From: Axinella damicornis
Taxonomy: Eukaryota; Porifera; Demospongiae; Axinellida; Axinellidae
Reading direction: 5' to 3'
DNA length: 64,000 bases
Assembly: GCA_963931865.1 (NCBI GenBank)
Contig: OZ007517.1
Coordinates: forward strand, 1 to 64,000
Position numbers and translations under genes: made by a program
Notes under the pieces: generated by a model
The model's database searches: none
The model's input: only the letters and a program-made list of their open reading frames with translations
Told to the model about the DNA's origin: nothing
Part shown: piece by piece, positions 12,209-22,449 of the stretch
Layout of the letters: the number at the start of each line of letters is the position of its first letter
Numbering within the stretch: position 1 is the first letter of the stretch

Positions 12209-13455
12209 GAGGCTGTCAGAGGGAGCCTACTTGAGGCTGTGGGAGGGAGCCTAGTGAGGCTGTGGGAGGGAATTAACTGGTGACAGCAAAGCAGAGATAT
12301 TCCCGAGGTCTCCATTGCTCTTGTAGGATCTGATGTAATATGCCGGCAAAATGATATTTTTTGCACAACACTCTTCCCACTTTGAATGGAGATAAAGCTC
12401 TATGTCAGCAAGTGTTGATGAGCGATAGTGGTGCAATTGATGTTCAATTGGAGCACAAGTGGGGGTATCAAAAAATTCAATACCCTCTTCAGTAGACTTC
12501 CACCATTTTCCAGGTCCTGGTATTAGGAAATCACTAATACGTTCAAGATGTGCTTGGTAGTGTACTGAACTATGAGTGAGCCATGCTTTGGGGATGAAGG
12601 TATTCTTCTTTGGTCCTAGCACAAGGGCAAGTTTGTGTACTTCACTCTCTTGTGCCTTGAGATTTGCAATTGTAGAGGAGTGTGCCTTGGCTTCCTCTTG
12701 AATGCGTATCATAATGTTGGGGATAACATGCTCTGGGTGTTGATTGGATGTACCTCTTGTGATGGCTTTGCATTGGCCAAACATGCGCTCTTGCATTTCG
12801 GTGTTTAAAGATCTGAGGCAAATAATGCGATAGAGCAATGGAGCGTGACAGGTCAGAGAGTGGAAATAGCGGCCAAACATCTTCCTCCGGCTCATGGACT
12901 TCGGTTGGCTAAAAACCGCGCTACAGAGTTGGTGGTGGACAAAAGCTACATTATGCAAGCGAAGCACAGTCTGTTGATTGCGCTTTGACTCCCTTGAGTA
13001 CAAAATCTCAGTTAACTCTGCAGCTGTTTGGAACACCTGTGTCAGATTCCTGTCAGTCCCAAAGTCTATCAACGTCCTAGCAATGAGAATCACTGCTTTT
13101 CGGCAGTCGGAACAGCGAACAGTGTCCTTCCCAAGAGTAGTGCTAACAATTCCTTCCAGCTTCTCTAGTAGCTCTCCTGTGGCTACCTTCAGCAGCTCCT
13201 CAATGAGGTTACTGATGTGACCCTTGATGTCATGCAGGGGTTCCGTAGGAGCTACTTCATACGCTTCCAACCCAAGTGATCTCAGAGATTTTTCAGGGGT
13301 CCCTTGAAGCAGTGCTGGGACATTTACTATCCCCTTCCGAAGGTCGTCAAATTCACTGACTAGCTCAGGCTTCCGTTTCCCTTCAGTAGGCACTCCCCTG
13401 AGTCTCAGTTCTTTTTGTAGCTCATGCAGCTTCAAATTGTCCAATGGTTTGGTTC
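12209..13455 (-). pseudogene. orfA, second exon (SAP-like motif), truncated
   Basis: The minus-strand exon starts at 13455 after an acceptor (TACGTAG) and reads to a stop at 12251. Near its start is a SAP-like segment (LKLHELQKELRLRGVPTEG), then a conserved-looking helical region with TEPLHDIKGH, a CSDC pair, a RRKMFGRYFHSL stretch and an ERMFGQCKAITRGTSN stretch. It ends NSLPQPH-stop because one T is missing from the 24-bp repeat at about 12253. A TGA in a later repeat unit also closes the repeat frame. The splice phase matches the upstream exon ending at 14825. It resembles large proteins of unknown function that are multicopy in cnidarian and sponge genomes; I cannot name the family. The ERMF..K block near the end could be part of a nuclease fold, but that is speculation. 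Confidence 0.65.
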
Positions 13456-14824
13456 CTACGTATAGCAGAGATACAGAAACACTGCACAACCTAAAATAGC
13501 TGGAGGCCATGCATTCTAATTAGAGCTCATCATGAAGAAACCACCAACAGATGTGGAATTTGGTGGAAGTTGTCCATTAATTGATTATGGAGCCAGATGG
13601 CAAGCAGCTTGATTAGCGTACATAGTGTGTAAATAGGCTGGATTAGCTTGTTTAAAGTGTTGATCATAGCTATAAGAGTGCAGCTGTCTGATTTTGAAGC
13701 CATTTCTGAGGCTATCAATCCCTAGGTATTAGCTACTTGTAAACAAGCCTTTTACACGATCTCACCAGATTCCTGTGTTATATGGAGGTAGAACAGCTGC
13801 CTGGAATGAAAAAGCGGGGTCATTCTCTGCCTCTGCTCGAGAAAAACCTCCATGTTTCACTGTTGTGGTCTGTTTACGATCGTACTCGATCAAGTACCGC
13901 CCCTTCCTGCCTTTCTGGAGTGACGATGTCAGTCTAAAGGTGGGGCCTAGCCTTCTTAATGTTCATTATAGAGGGGCATACCCTCAAGTCTCGTTAAGCT
14001 ATTTACCTTCGCGCGGTAAGCGCTCAAAAGTGTGGAAAGCTATATATATGCTCACCGCGTAGATAGGAAGTTAAGTATGAGCGTATATATACGCTCGCCG
14101 TGTTCAAAGGTTTAACATGTGATAGCATGGGTTGCAGTGCAATTTTGGGAAATCCATTCAGGAAGACAAATTGCACTTGGCTTCACCTCGTGTAATTTAT
14201 CCCAAATTGCACTGCAAGCCATGCTATTGTATAGTACAGTCATGTGGATTGATTCTGAGACATCTGATTCGTGGAAGGTCACACGAAATGGATACTAAGA
14301 TTATATATCCCACTTGTATATAAACCCTATACAAGCAGAGGGTGGTTATGAGCCCATAACTCCATCCATCATCCTACACGTTCCAGTATAGTACGTTGTG
14401 AAGCACTGGCATGTAACTGGAATACTGGACTGTTCAGAGATAGCTGGTCGTTTGCAAGGTGAAGCGCGTCGTCACAGGTAAGCTGTTCGCATTTGTAGAA
14501 CTTTCAGCGACTCGATGGTGGGTGGGGTTCAATGTTAACTCCTGTGCTTGACAAACAGTAATGTGCAGAAAACAAGCCTGGCTTTCTACAGCTAGCTAAG
14601 TACGTACCTTAGCTTTGTATCCAAGGAAGTGCCGTGGCAAATCTGCTATACTGCCTCGAGGGATATATACCACTTATAGTCCAGTTGTCAGGGATTTATG
14701 GCGATGTAAACAAACTGTCGCCCTCAGACTCAGTTAGTTTGCTGCTGACAACTGTACTACCGTAGATCGGGAAATTTTCGCCCGAACATTTCCCGATCTA
14801 CGGTATAACTATTATTTAACTGAC
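13456..14824 (-). other. Intron of orfA carrying two hairpins
   Basis: Donor GTCAGT at 14824, acceptor CGTAG at 13456, phase 1 on both sides. It holds an inverted repeat at about 14121-14232 (GATAGCATGGGTTGCAGTGC against GCACTGCAAGCCATGCTA) and a perfect 16-bp hairpin at 14760-14803. No other coding sequence seen. Confidence 0.6.
14760..14803. repeat. Perfect 16-bp inverted repeat
   Basis: CCGTAGATCGGGAAAT and its exact reverse complement are separated by 12 nt. It lies just inside the orfA intron and would fold into a strong hairpin in either strand. Confidence 0.9.
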
Positions 14825-16656
14825 CTGTATGATTCTTCCAGGCTTCACCTTGCAGAACAAATTCTTGACGTTCAGCAAGGGTGCGTGTAGGGGCATGATA
14901 GCAGTATGAAATGTCGTCAAAACGATCTGAGTCAGCCCCACACTGGACACAGCAGAAATGCCCACCTTGTTTGTTCCCTGCTTCAAACTGGGCTGCTGGT
15001 CCGTCTGCGTGGAAGAAACGGAGGCCATCGTTCACTGCATGTCCAGCCTCAGTTTTCAGTTTCGTCCTTAGTTCGAGTGTGCACTCACGGCGCGTCTCGT
15101 TGAACATTGCTTGATCTCCTGCAGATGACCGAGATCGTGCCAGGATGTGAACTTCCGGTCGTTCAATTAAGCTAGGGACGTCGATGTCTGCCCCGTAGAG
15201 GGATTGGACTTCACCACTGGTGTAATAGAAAGCTGGGTCAAAAATTGGTGCAACTAGCACCAAAAAATGGCCATGTCCGCCAATTGTGGCATGGTCATGC
15301 CACATTTTGAAGTGGCGCTGTCGACTGATTAGCTTCAACTCTTGTCGAAGATCGTTCGTGCTTTTCTCAGCACTGATAGTGTGGTGAAGCTCTCTCAGCC
15401 TTTGTTCAATTTGTTCTGCTGACAAATTCTCGAAGTACTCATCTGATTGGTTGCGAATTAGCTTCATTTCTTCATGCTTTTTGAGCAGTGTCTGTCGGAT
15501 TTCAAGAAGAGGGATTTTCCTTGCACTAACTTCTACACCTTCAGCCACCAGAGTGTGGCTGCTTTTATCAACAATGTAGCGAGTGTACTTCGATTTCACC
15601 ACTTCTTCACCCACTCTGATATTCCCACTTTCAATTTGTGCCCGCATCCTTTGTCGGTAGTGGGGAACTGGGCGATACATGGGAAAGGATGTTCTGCCAC
15701 CAGCAAGCCTTTTCTTAGCTCGCCTCGGTGCTCTAGCTGTTCTCTGGGTAGCCAAAGCTGCAGGAACATTGTGTTGACTCAGGAATTCTTTAATGATCTG
15801 TCCTCTGTTTGGTGTTGTCAGACCATACTTACTCCCTATTTCAGACCAGTTGATTGTTTGATCAGGTGACCATGTGTTTGCTTCAACAAGCAGTTGCTCT
15901 TTGTCTATTTGTAGACTGTCTGCTGTCATTCCATGTCTTTTGTGCTTTGCCGGTGGTGCTGATGCATCTCCAAGGCTTCGTTTAGGTGTTGGAGTAAGGC
16001 CTTCTGTCTTCCTGATTTTGTCAAAAGCTTGCCAGCTTACTCTGTTCTGCAAAACTATGCTGTCTCCGTTTTCATTGTACTCCTTTTGTATTGTGTCTCG
16101 GATTTGTTTCTCCATTTGTCGTTTTTGTTGTAACCGCTCAGTACTGCTTGTTTTGCGTACCAGGTTAGATTTGGGGGTTTCTGTGATTACGTCTTGAACT
16201 GACTTTTTGAAGCTCTCTTTATAAATTGCATTCAGCTCTTTCAACGCTTTGCGGCCGAACTGAGATGAACATGACAGGTCTTTTTCGGTGAAAGAGATAC
16301 TTGTTGACTTTCTCTTCTTGGCACTTGATATTGGCAGTGTCGGGGTGAGTGGGTGTTCTTCACATGCTCTACATGAGAACACACTGTGCTGATGTTGTTC
16401 AGATTGGGAGAGTTGGTTCCAAGCTGTCGTGCTGAAGGTATTAGTGAATTCGTGTCGTGCCACAGTAGGATGCCATCGGAGGTTGAACAGACGGTTTGCA
16501 CGAGGAAAGCATTGCTCAGCAACATTGTATGTGAGCTGTAAACTTTCACAATTTTCAAAGTGCTGGTTATACTTTTGGAAGATCAGCTTCATACCTCCAT
16601 TTGGAAGCCTGTTGCGTTTTGTCATGCATTCCTTAGTAAACCACCTGACTGCGACA

Positions 16657-17524
16657 GTGGCCGGTCGTGCATTTATTGAACATCTTGAGAACTTGTGAAC
16701 GTCTCCCCGCGGAAGGATAGTGCGACTGTTGGAAGGAGTAGGCGAAAGTCTGAGCAAAACAAAGACTGCCCTACTTCTAGAAATAGATTTAGCACTGATA
16801 ATATACCCGAACAGTCTTTGGACGAAGAGATTGGTTGTTTAGGGTCTAGACTAATAGAAACGACTGATGCCCTCCCCACTGGACTCCTACGCATCTCCGA
16901 ATAGAGATCCAACCCCTCTTCACCTGCACTCCCTCTCCAACAGTCACACTCAACAACCTACAGGAGAAAGCTTCACCAACCTCAATCGCCATCTGAAGTT
17001 CAGCGGCAGCCCCGCCAACAACATCGCTCCCCCGATTGAACCCGGAAGCCACACCCATCTAGCTCTCGCAAACGATCGCTCGTCGATCTGCTCGTGTTCG
17101 AAAGGCCAGGCAATGGCCGATTCACGAGTTGAGACCAGTGGATGCGACTTGAAGCCCCGCCACCAAGATCAAGATAGCCGTCTGCCATACTGCCTGCATG
17201 CATGTCTGTTACGTAGGACGCCATCTATGACGTCATACGCTATTGTTCATGTATATATAGCACTGTGTGTATGAGCTCTGCATGTACCTGATGAGGCCCG
17301 AAAGGCCGAAACTGGCCGGTCGTGCATTAAAATGATTTATTGAACATCTTGAGAACTTGTGAACGTCTCCCCGCGGAAGGATAGTGCGACTGTTGGAAGG
17401 AGTAGGCGAAAGTCTGAGCAAAACAAAGACTGCCCTACTTCTAGAAATTGATTTAGCACTGATAATATACCCGAACAGTCTTTGGACGAAGAGATTGGTT
17501 GTTTAGGGTCTAGACTAATAGAAA
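16657..17524 (+). mobile_element. Hammerhead-bearing retroelement with LTR-like direct repeats
   Basis: The 868-bp element is flanked by an 11-bp target duplication, TGACTGCGACA, at 16646-16656 and 17525-17535. Two direct repeats of about 200 bp (from about 16659 and from about 17313, the second with an extra AAAATGA) differ at only a few positions. They flank about 450 bp of non-repeated sequence. A hammerhead ribozyme sits at the start of the second repeat, with TATATATAG about 35 bp before it. The ribozyme cleavage sites are about 650 bp apart, so one transcript could release a 650-nt monomer. No reverse transcriptase is encoded. Penelope-like elements and metazoan retrozymes carry such ribozymes in their repeats; this copy is non-autonomous. 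Confidence 0.75.
17280..17328 (+). ncRNA. Hammerhead ribozyme, minimal type I
   Basis: Core elements in order: CTGATGA (17288-17294), stem II GGCC/GGCC closed by a CGAAA loop (17295-17307), GAAA (17308-17311), a one-base-pair stem III (C17312-G17319) with loop TGGCCG, and cleavage triplet GTC at 17319-17321. Stem I pairs ATGTAC (17282-17287) with GTGCAT (17322-17327), six pairs including one G-U. The very short stem III is typical of ribozymes in Penelope-like elements and retrozymes. Confidence 0.8.
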
Positions 17525-17631
17525 TGACTGCGACACGAGCGTAGTTACAACTGATGAATTGAGGCATGGGTCTCTGAAGGGAAAAGTCATTTTGTTGCAC
17601 TAGTGTACATGTACGTACATGCAGCATTAAT

Positions 17632-17821
17632 TAGCCGTGTTCCCAGGTGCTCGGAAGGTGGAGAGGAGCACTTGGTATCCACTGTTCACGCATGAGACGT
17701 GGAACACAGACTAGTACAGTAGTTTCCCCAGTATCCCAGAAAAACCTGGTGAGCCCCACATTCATGAACAGTGGATACCATGTACTATTCTTCCTGTACT
17801 GAGTGACTGGGAACGAGGCTA
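17632..17821. mobile_element. Foldback MITE, TAGCC family, copy 1
   Basis: Inverted ends read TAGCCGTGTTCCCAGG and, in reverse complement, TAGCCTCGTTCCCAGT. Both arms continue for about 60 bp to GGTATCCACTGTTC. The same terminal block occurs at 48167-48876 and 53208-53825. It lies just upstream of the orfA start. No ORF and no clear target duplication here. Confidence 0.75.
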
Positions 17822-18356
17822 ATGTAGCATCCGAATTTAACCGTTTACCAGCTAATGACGCCTTAAGGTGTCATGAGACTTTCAGCTTCATGATGTCACA
17901 TCCGGCAATGTCCTTGAGAGATAGGCTCTGCGCCAGCAGAGAGGGCGGGGCAGGGGGAGGTGGGTGGGTGCACCCGAAGGGTGCAAACAGCATGGCCGTG
18001 TCTGGGCTCCGCGATAGAAAGGTCTTGGTCGGCACTGGGAGGGCCATTTCCGCCGTTTTTGGCATAAATGGACTTAGAAAGTAGCTGTCTTGCCTTGTAG
18101 GGCCTCCATTTCCAGCATACATCGCCCGTTTTTCAGCTACGGCAGGTTGGCATTTCTCGGGAGGCTTGATTGCAAGCTCGTTAATTGGTGGGTGTGGTTA
18201 AGTCACGTATATGCTCAGTATAGCTGAAATTACCTGTGTGAGCAGTTTCGAGCCCAGCAATGCCAGGGAACAGAAATTAGGGTATGTTTAAGTGTTCTAT
18301 AGACTGAAAATGACCTAGAGAAAGAATTTGGCCCCTAAAGAGTTAATGTAGCATGG

Positions 18357-18720
18357 GTGTGCTCTTCACACACAAACGCACACACACGCACACACACACA
18401 CACGCGCACACACACACACACACACACACGCACACACACACGCACGCGCACACACACACGCACGCGCACACACACACACACACACATGCATGCACACACG
18501 TATGCACACACGTATACGCGCACATGTACCCATCATGCCCCCCAAACATTACACACATTCACACGCACATGCACACACACACACATCCATGCACGCACAT
18601 GCGTACACACATGCACACACGCACATGCGTACGCTCACACACACACATGCACACACACCACATCATGCACACACACCACATCATGCACACACACACACAC
18701 GCACATGCACACGCACAATA
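18357..18720. repeat. (CA)n-rich microsatellite
   Basis: Imperfect CA/TG-rich tract with CGCA, TGCA and GTATGCACAC interruptions. All ORFs here on both strands are products of the two-base repeat. Confidence 0.95.
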
Positions 18721-19751
18721 GATTCAGCTGTGAAGGGGAAGATTTTGAAGAAAGCTGGACGATTATTTTGTTATTGTACAGTATTATATCAATATGTTGC
18801 CAACCTTGAGTGTTGATCGAGTATATCGCAGAATTTTTACACGCCACCGTGCATGGATGATCACTCAGTACAGCTGTAACCGTCTCGATCTCCCTGCACG
18901 CAGTGTAAAATGCGCTCGAATTTCGCGGACAATTTGGCTGCAAGCGCTAGCTGATTGGATGTGTTTTACGTCATTATTTTTTAATGAGATTCATGCACTA
19001 CTAGCCGGCTGAAGCCGTGAAGACATTGGTGAGTGAAGTTTGCTGCCGTTTGCGGAAAGTAAAATCGCCTTTGTGAACCCTGATTCCTCGTTTGCGCGTC
19101 AATAAGGAACCACACTGTCGATCCAGGAGGGAATGCGCTGACTTCCATCCATACCGACTTCGAGGTATGCTATACATGTCCCGGGTGTGCGCTAGTTGGG
19201 CGTCCTTAACCGCACATTTCGGGCTGCTATTGCCGCATTTCAACTAGGAGCACCCGCATTCCCTCGGAATATGATAGATCGCTTTGCAAACATTGCCTGA
19301 CATTTGTTTTAAGCTCGTTGAAGGTGTATTTACTTTCCGCGTTTTGCGAAATGTGGTTAAGGCCGTTCCATGTGTCTGGCTTGTTTACGGTGGGAGGAGT
19401 CGTTGTCATGGTAACATGGTATTTGCTGTTGATACTGTCAACATAGTTGTTTACAATAGTGACATTATTAACAACTAAAACTGTTACACAAGACCAGTAC
19501 AGAGCTCTAAAATGCAGAGCTTGAAATAAAATTCCTGATGAGAAAAAACTTGAGGCGGCCTTAACTGCCCTGAGCAAGCCCGTCCATCGCTAGAAAGTGA
19601 GAAGCCATAGTACATGGTTCTGTAATACGCGACTTTTGGCGGATATATCCGCTATGGGCCCTAAAGAGTTAAGGCATGTCTGCATTGCATTTTAAATTAA
19701 TTAACCCTTTCAACCCAATAGCGCCCGTATGCGCCCGAGATTTTCACGTGC
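18721..19751. other. Gene-free stretch with TTAA-ended repeat fragments
   Basis: No gene seen. A TTAA-flanked repeat end (GGGCCCTAAAGAGTTAA) lies at 19656-19672 and another (CCCCTAAAGAGTTAA) just before this stretch at 18332-18346. The segment 19560-19672 matches the start of the element at 20746 in reverse complement. Confidence 0.5.
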
Positions 19752-20363
19752 TTAACCCTTTAAGCCCCAATGACGTCTATAGGCGTCATTTAGACCCTAT
19801 GCACTTGTAGGGCTTCTCGCCAGTCCAAAAAGAGACCAAAAAGTCTTCAGAGGGCCTAGGGACGACTTTAAGGCACGAACTCAAAAATTTGGTCAGATTT
19901 CGGCGCGCCTCCCCCACTAAACGTACAAGCGGGGGGGGTTTCGAAGGGGGGGGCGGCAGCCCCCCCTTCGGCCTGTCGCGGGCGTTTTTTGATTTTAATG
20001 AGATTCATTGACCCGAGAATTTTTGATTCTAATGATATTCATAGACCCCACCCAGGGCCTCAAGAAAACCTGCAAATTGGTGGTGTAAGGTGTGCCATCA
20101 GTCAGATCTGGCCCAAGTTTAGGGAAATGCTGGGCGAAAATCCGGCTGACATCCACCTTTGACCTCCGATTGCTGGCCTTGTGGGGGGTCATGAATATCA
20201 TTAACGGTATTGCCAGAGGGGTCTCTCCATGTGTGCGGGCCCCACCAAGTTTGGCCGCTGAGGAGCGAATGCTGTGGGAGAGGAGTACCTACGAAAGTGG
20301 TGTGCGCTGAATGCATGAAAATGTGTTGTCTTGGTGGGAAGAATTCGGTGGTTAAAGGGTTAA
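19752..20363. mobile_element. TTAA-flanked MITE with TTAACCCTTT ends
   Basis: It opens TTAACCCTTTAAGCCCC and closes AAAGGGTTAA, so short inverted repeats sit directly inside TTAA on both sides. It is nested between two other copies of related sequence (AGCGCCCGTATGCGCCCGA before, AGCGCCCGTATGCACCCGA after). The interior has G/C homopolymers and no ORF. TTAA targets with CCCTTT ends fit piggyBac-type MITEs. Confidence 0.6.
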
Positions 20364-20745
20364 ACCCCGAGAGCGCCCGTATGCACCCGAAACTGGATTC
20401 CGGCTATTTATCGCCATAGCTACGCGACTCAAGCATACTAAGGACAGGGGAAATGTTTTTCAGACATGATATTTGCACAGCTTTGCTTACACAGGTATTT
20501 GAAGGTGAAAGTGGGAGTGGAACAAGTGAAACTTGGTACCATTGGAAAGCTCATGAAATGGAGTAAATAAATATGATTATGACGTCACTGAATGGAGGTG
20601 TTACTTCCTGTTTACATTCAAAAAGCTGTCTTGATGGTCCTATTTTCATGCCATTATGCTGTACAGTTTGAAGATTGATATAGGTGTCTAACAGTTGTTT
20701 TCAACAGCTTGTTTGTCTGTGTAAATGGTTCAGTCTTGGAAAATG

Positions 20746-21344
20746 TTAACTAGGGCCCATAGCGCCAAAAGGCGCATAATTAGCGTCCTTTCCCACTATG
20801 GCTTCTCACTTCGCGGTGACGGACAGCCTTCGACTAGCACTGCTCCTGGAGTCTTGTCAGTAGTCCCCTTCTGCCCTTCTGTATAACTACAGAATTAAGG
20901 GCGCCAAGCGTCTGGGCTGGCAGCTGTTACAGGCAGAAACAAGGCGGCCATTGTAAGTTAATCGAACGGTAAGCTAAAAAGCCTTATCTCGCCGTCAGTA
21001 TACGCTTGCAATAACGCTCCTGCTTTGACTTACTGTTGGTCTGCCCTCTCCAGCAATAAAGTAAGTAGCGATGGTCCTCCGCGTACGGCAAGACAACAGT
21101 CGAGTTTTAGCAGCTGGTCGAACGGCGCGATAACCAGACAGTTAGCTCAGTTATCGGCTCCACCCAGTGCCCCCGCCCCTTCCTGCCTTGGTCAACGGTG
21201 AGTGTAATCATTGCTGTTAACAGCCAGGGGCACCCTCCCGAGTTTTGTTGGACGCTGCGCGCCCTGGGCAACGCTCAACGCTGCGTGCAGATGCCATTTT
21301 ATGCTGTGGGGGAGATTTCAATAATAAGGACCCTAAAGAGTTAA
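20746..21344. mobile_element. TTAA-ended non-autonomous repeat, copy 2 (inverted)
   Basis: It runs from TTAACTAGGGCCC to GACCCTAAAGAGTTAA. From about 20838 to the right end it is the reverse complement of the copy at 3960-4470. Its left part matches 19560-19672 inverted. No ORF. Confidence 0.65.
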
Positions 21345-22440
21345 TGCTTGGTATTACAGCTTTTGTACAACCGTTGCAATAAAATAAGCTTGTTTTGACC
21401 ATAAACTAGCTAATATCTTCTGTCTACGGCGTTGTATCAAAATTTCCAAGACAGATCCTACCTGAGGTGACCGACTCACTGCATGTAAGGCTTGGGTCGA
21501 GTTGACCACAGCAAGAATTTCGTGCGCCGTGCGTATCTATGGAAACGATTGCACACAGCACTAAATGTCATCTGATTGCGGTTGGTTTATTACGTTACAG
21601 ATGCCATGAATAGTGACTTCGTGTTTTATTGGACTGCATACGGCATCCATCTTCAAGCGATTGCAAAGCGCTAGCGATCTAGCATTAGACGCCGATGTCC
21701 GAGGTGCCCTGCCTGCTGTACAGACGAGTTTGTTCGTTGGAAACGGTCAAACGACCCCATGAGGATAGTGGGGCGTGGCCCCTTGTCCCGTGACTTTCAG
21801 GCCTTTGTGGTTGATATGGCCGCAAATCAGAGACTGAACAAAAAGTCGAGCGATACGGAATATGTGTGCTTTGGTATTCTTGACCTTACCGGTGGCAATC
21901 CAAAGAGTACGAATGGCTGCGTCTGCCTACCGGGTAGATTGTGGAAATATTGCTCGTAGGAGTTGCTGTGACAGAAACTATGCTCCCACTGGCCATCTCT
22001 GGAGTGGCTGTTTGCGTCGTTAATTGAGCAACTTCCCAGCTGAGTTCGAGAAATCTACCCGGTAGGTTTTGAGTTGGTTATGTGTACGTTCGAACGGTAC
22101 CACTCAGTACGCTCTAGCGAACCGGCACATAATCCGTATATCAGTCTTTCTGTATGTTTATGTTGGCAACGCCGGTCCCACCCACTGACGTCACGTAATA
22201 GTTATGACGTATTTGAATATACATGGGTGGAGTTTTGAGGTTTCACTTTCATATCATCATCAACAACATGGAACTCAATGATCTATGTCTGTGTAAAACC
22301 AAGGTGAAGTTGGCGTACTAATATGTACATCCTAGCCCGACCCAGGTCTTACATGCAGTGAGGAGCAGACTGCGGCTGGGTATGTCAGATCAGTTGAGGA
22401 CGCGCAAACTATATAGCATAACGGAACACTTTCCAGGGCT
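21345..22440. other. Intergenic stretch with one long-spaced hairpin
   Basis: No gene seen. CCTACCGGGTAGATT at about 21928 and AATCTACCCGGTAGG at about 22051 form an inverted pair around 110 bp. Each arm is itself partly palindromic (CTACCGGGTAG). Confidence 0.6.
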
Positions 22441-22449
22441 TGAGCGCTC

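Larger units (their letters stand above)
14825..17567 (-). pseudogene. orfA, first exon, interrupted by a retroelement
   Basis: The reading frame starts at an ATG at 17567 (MPQFISCNYARVAV), is interrupted by the 868-bp element at 16657-17524, and continues RWFTKEC at 16645 to the donor at 14825. Removing the element and one copy of the 11-bp target duplication joins the frame exactly (codon A|GG). Visible blocks are C/H-rich N-terminal residues, a basic coiled-coil-like middle, a helix-turn-helix-like stretch (INWSEIGSKYGLTTPNRGQ), a conserved-looking HFKMWHDHATIGGHGHFLV and a terminal FHADGPAAQFEAG followed by a CVQC pair. Together with the later fragments the uninterrupted protein would be about 1,290 residues. 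Function unknown; the D/G/H-rich blocks recall mobile-element-borne proteins of cnidarians and sponges. Confidence 0.65.

Noticed and set aside
14816..15114. Small ORFs on both strands within orfA
   Set aside because: Shadows of the longer conserved-looking minus-strand frame.
16867..17274. 135-codon plus-strand ORF inside the hammerhead element
   Set aside because: Low-information Ser/Pro/His-rich frame, not continued into a polymerase; probably non-coding element interior.
18335..18816. His/Thr- and Cys/Val-rich ORFs
   Set aside because: Dinucleotide CA repeat read in several frames.
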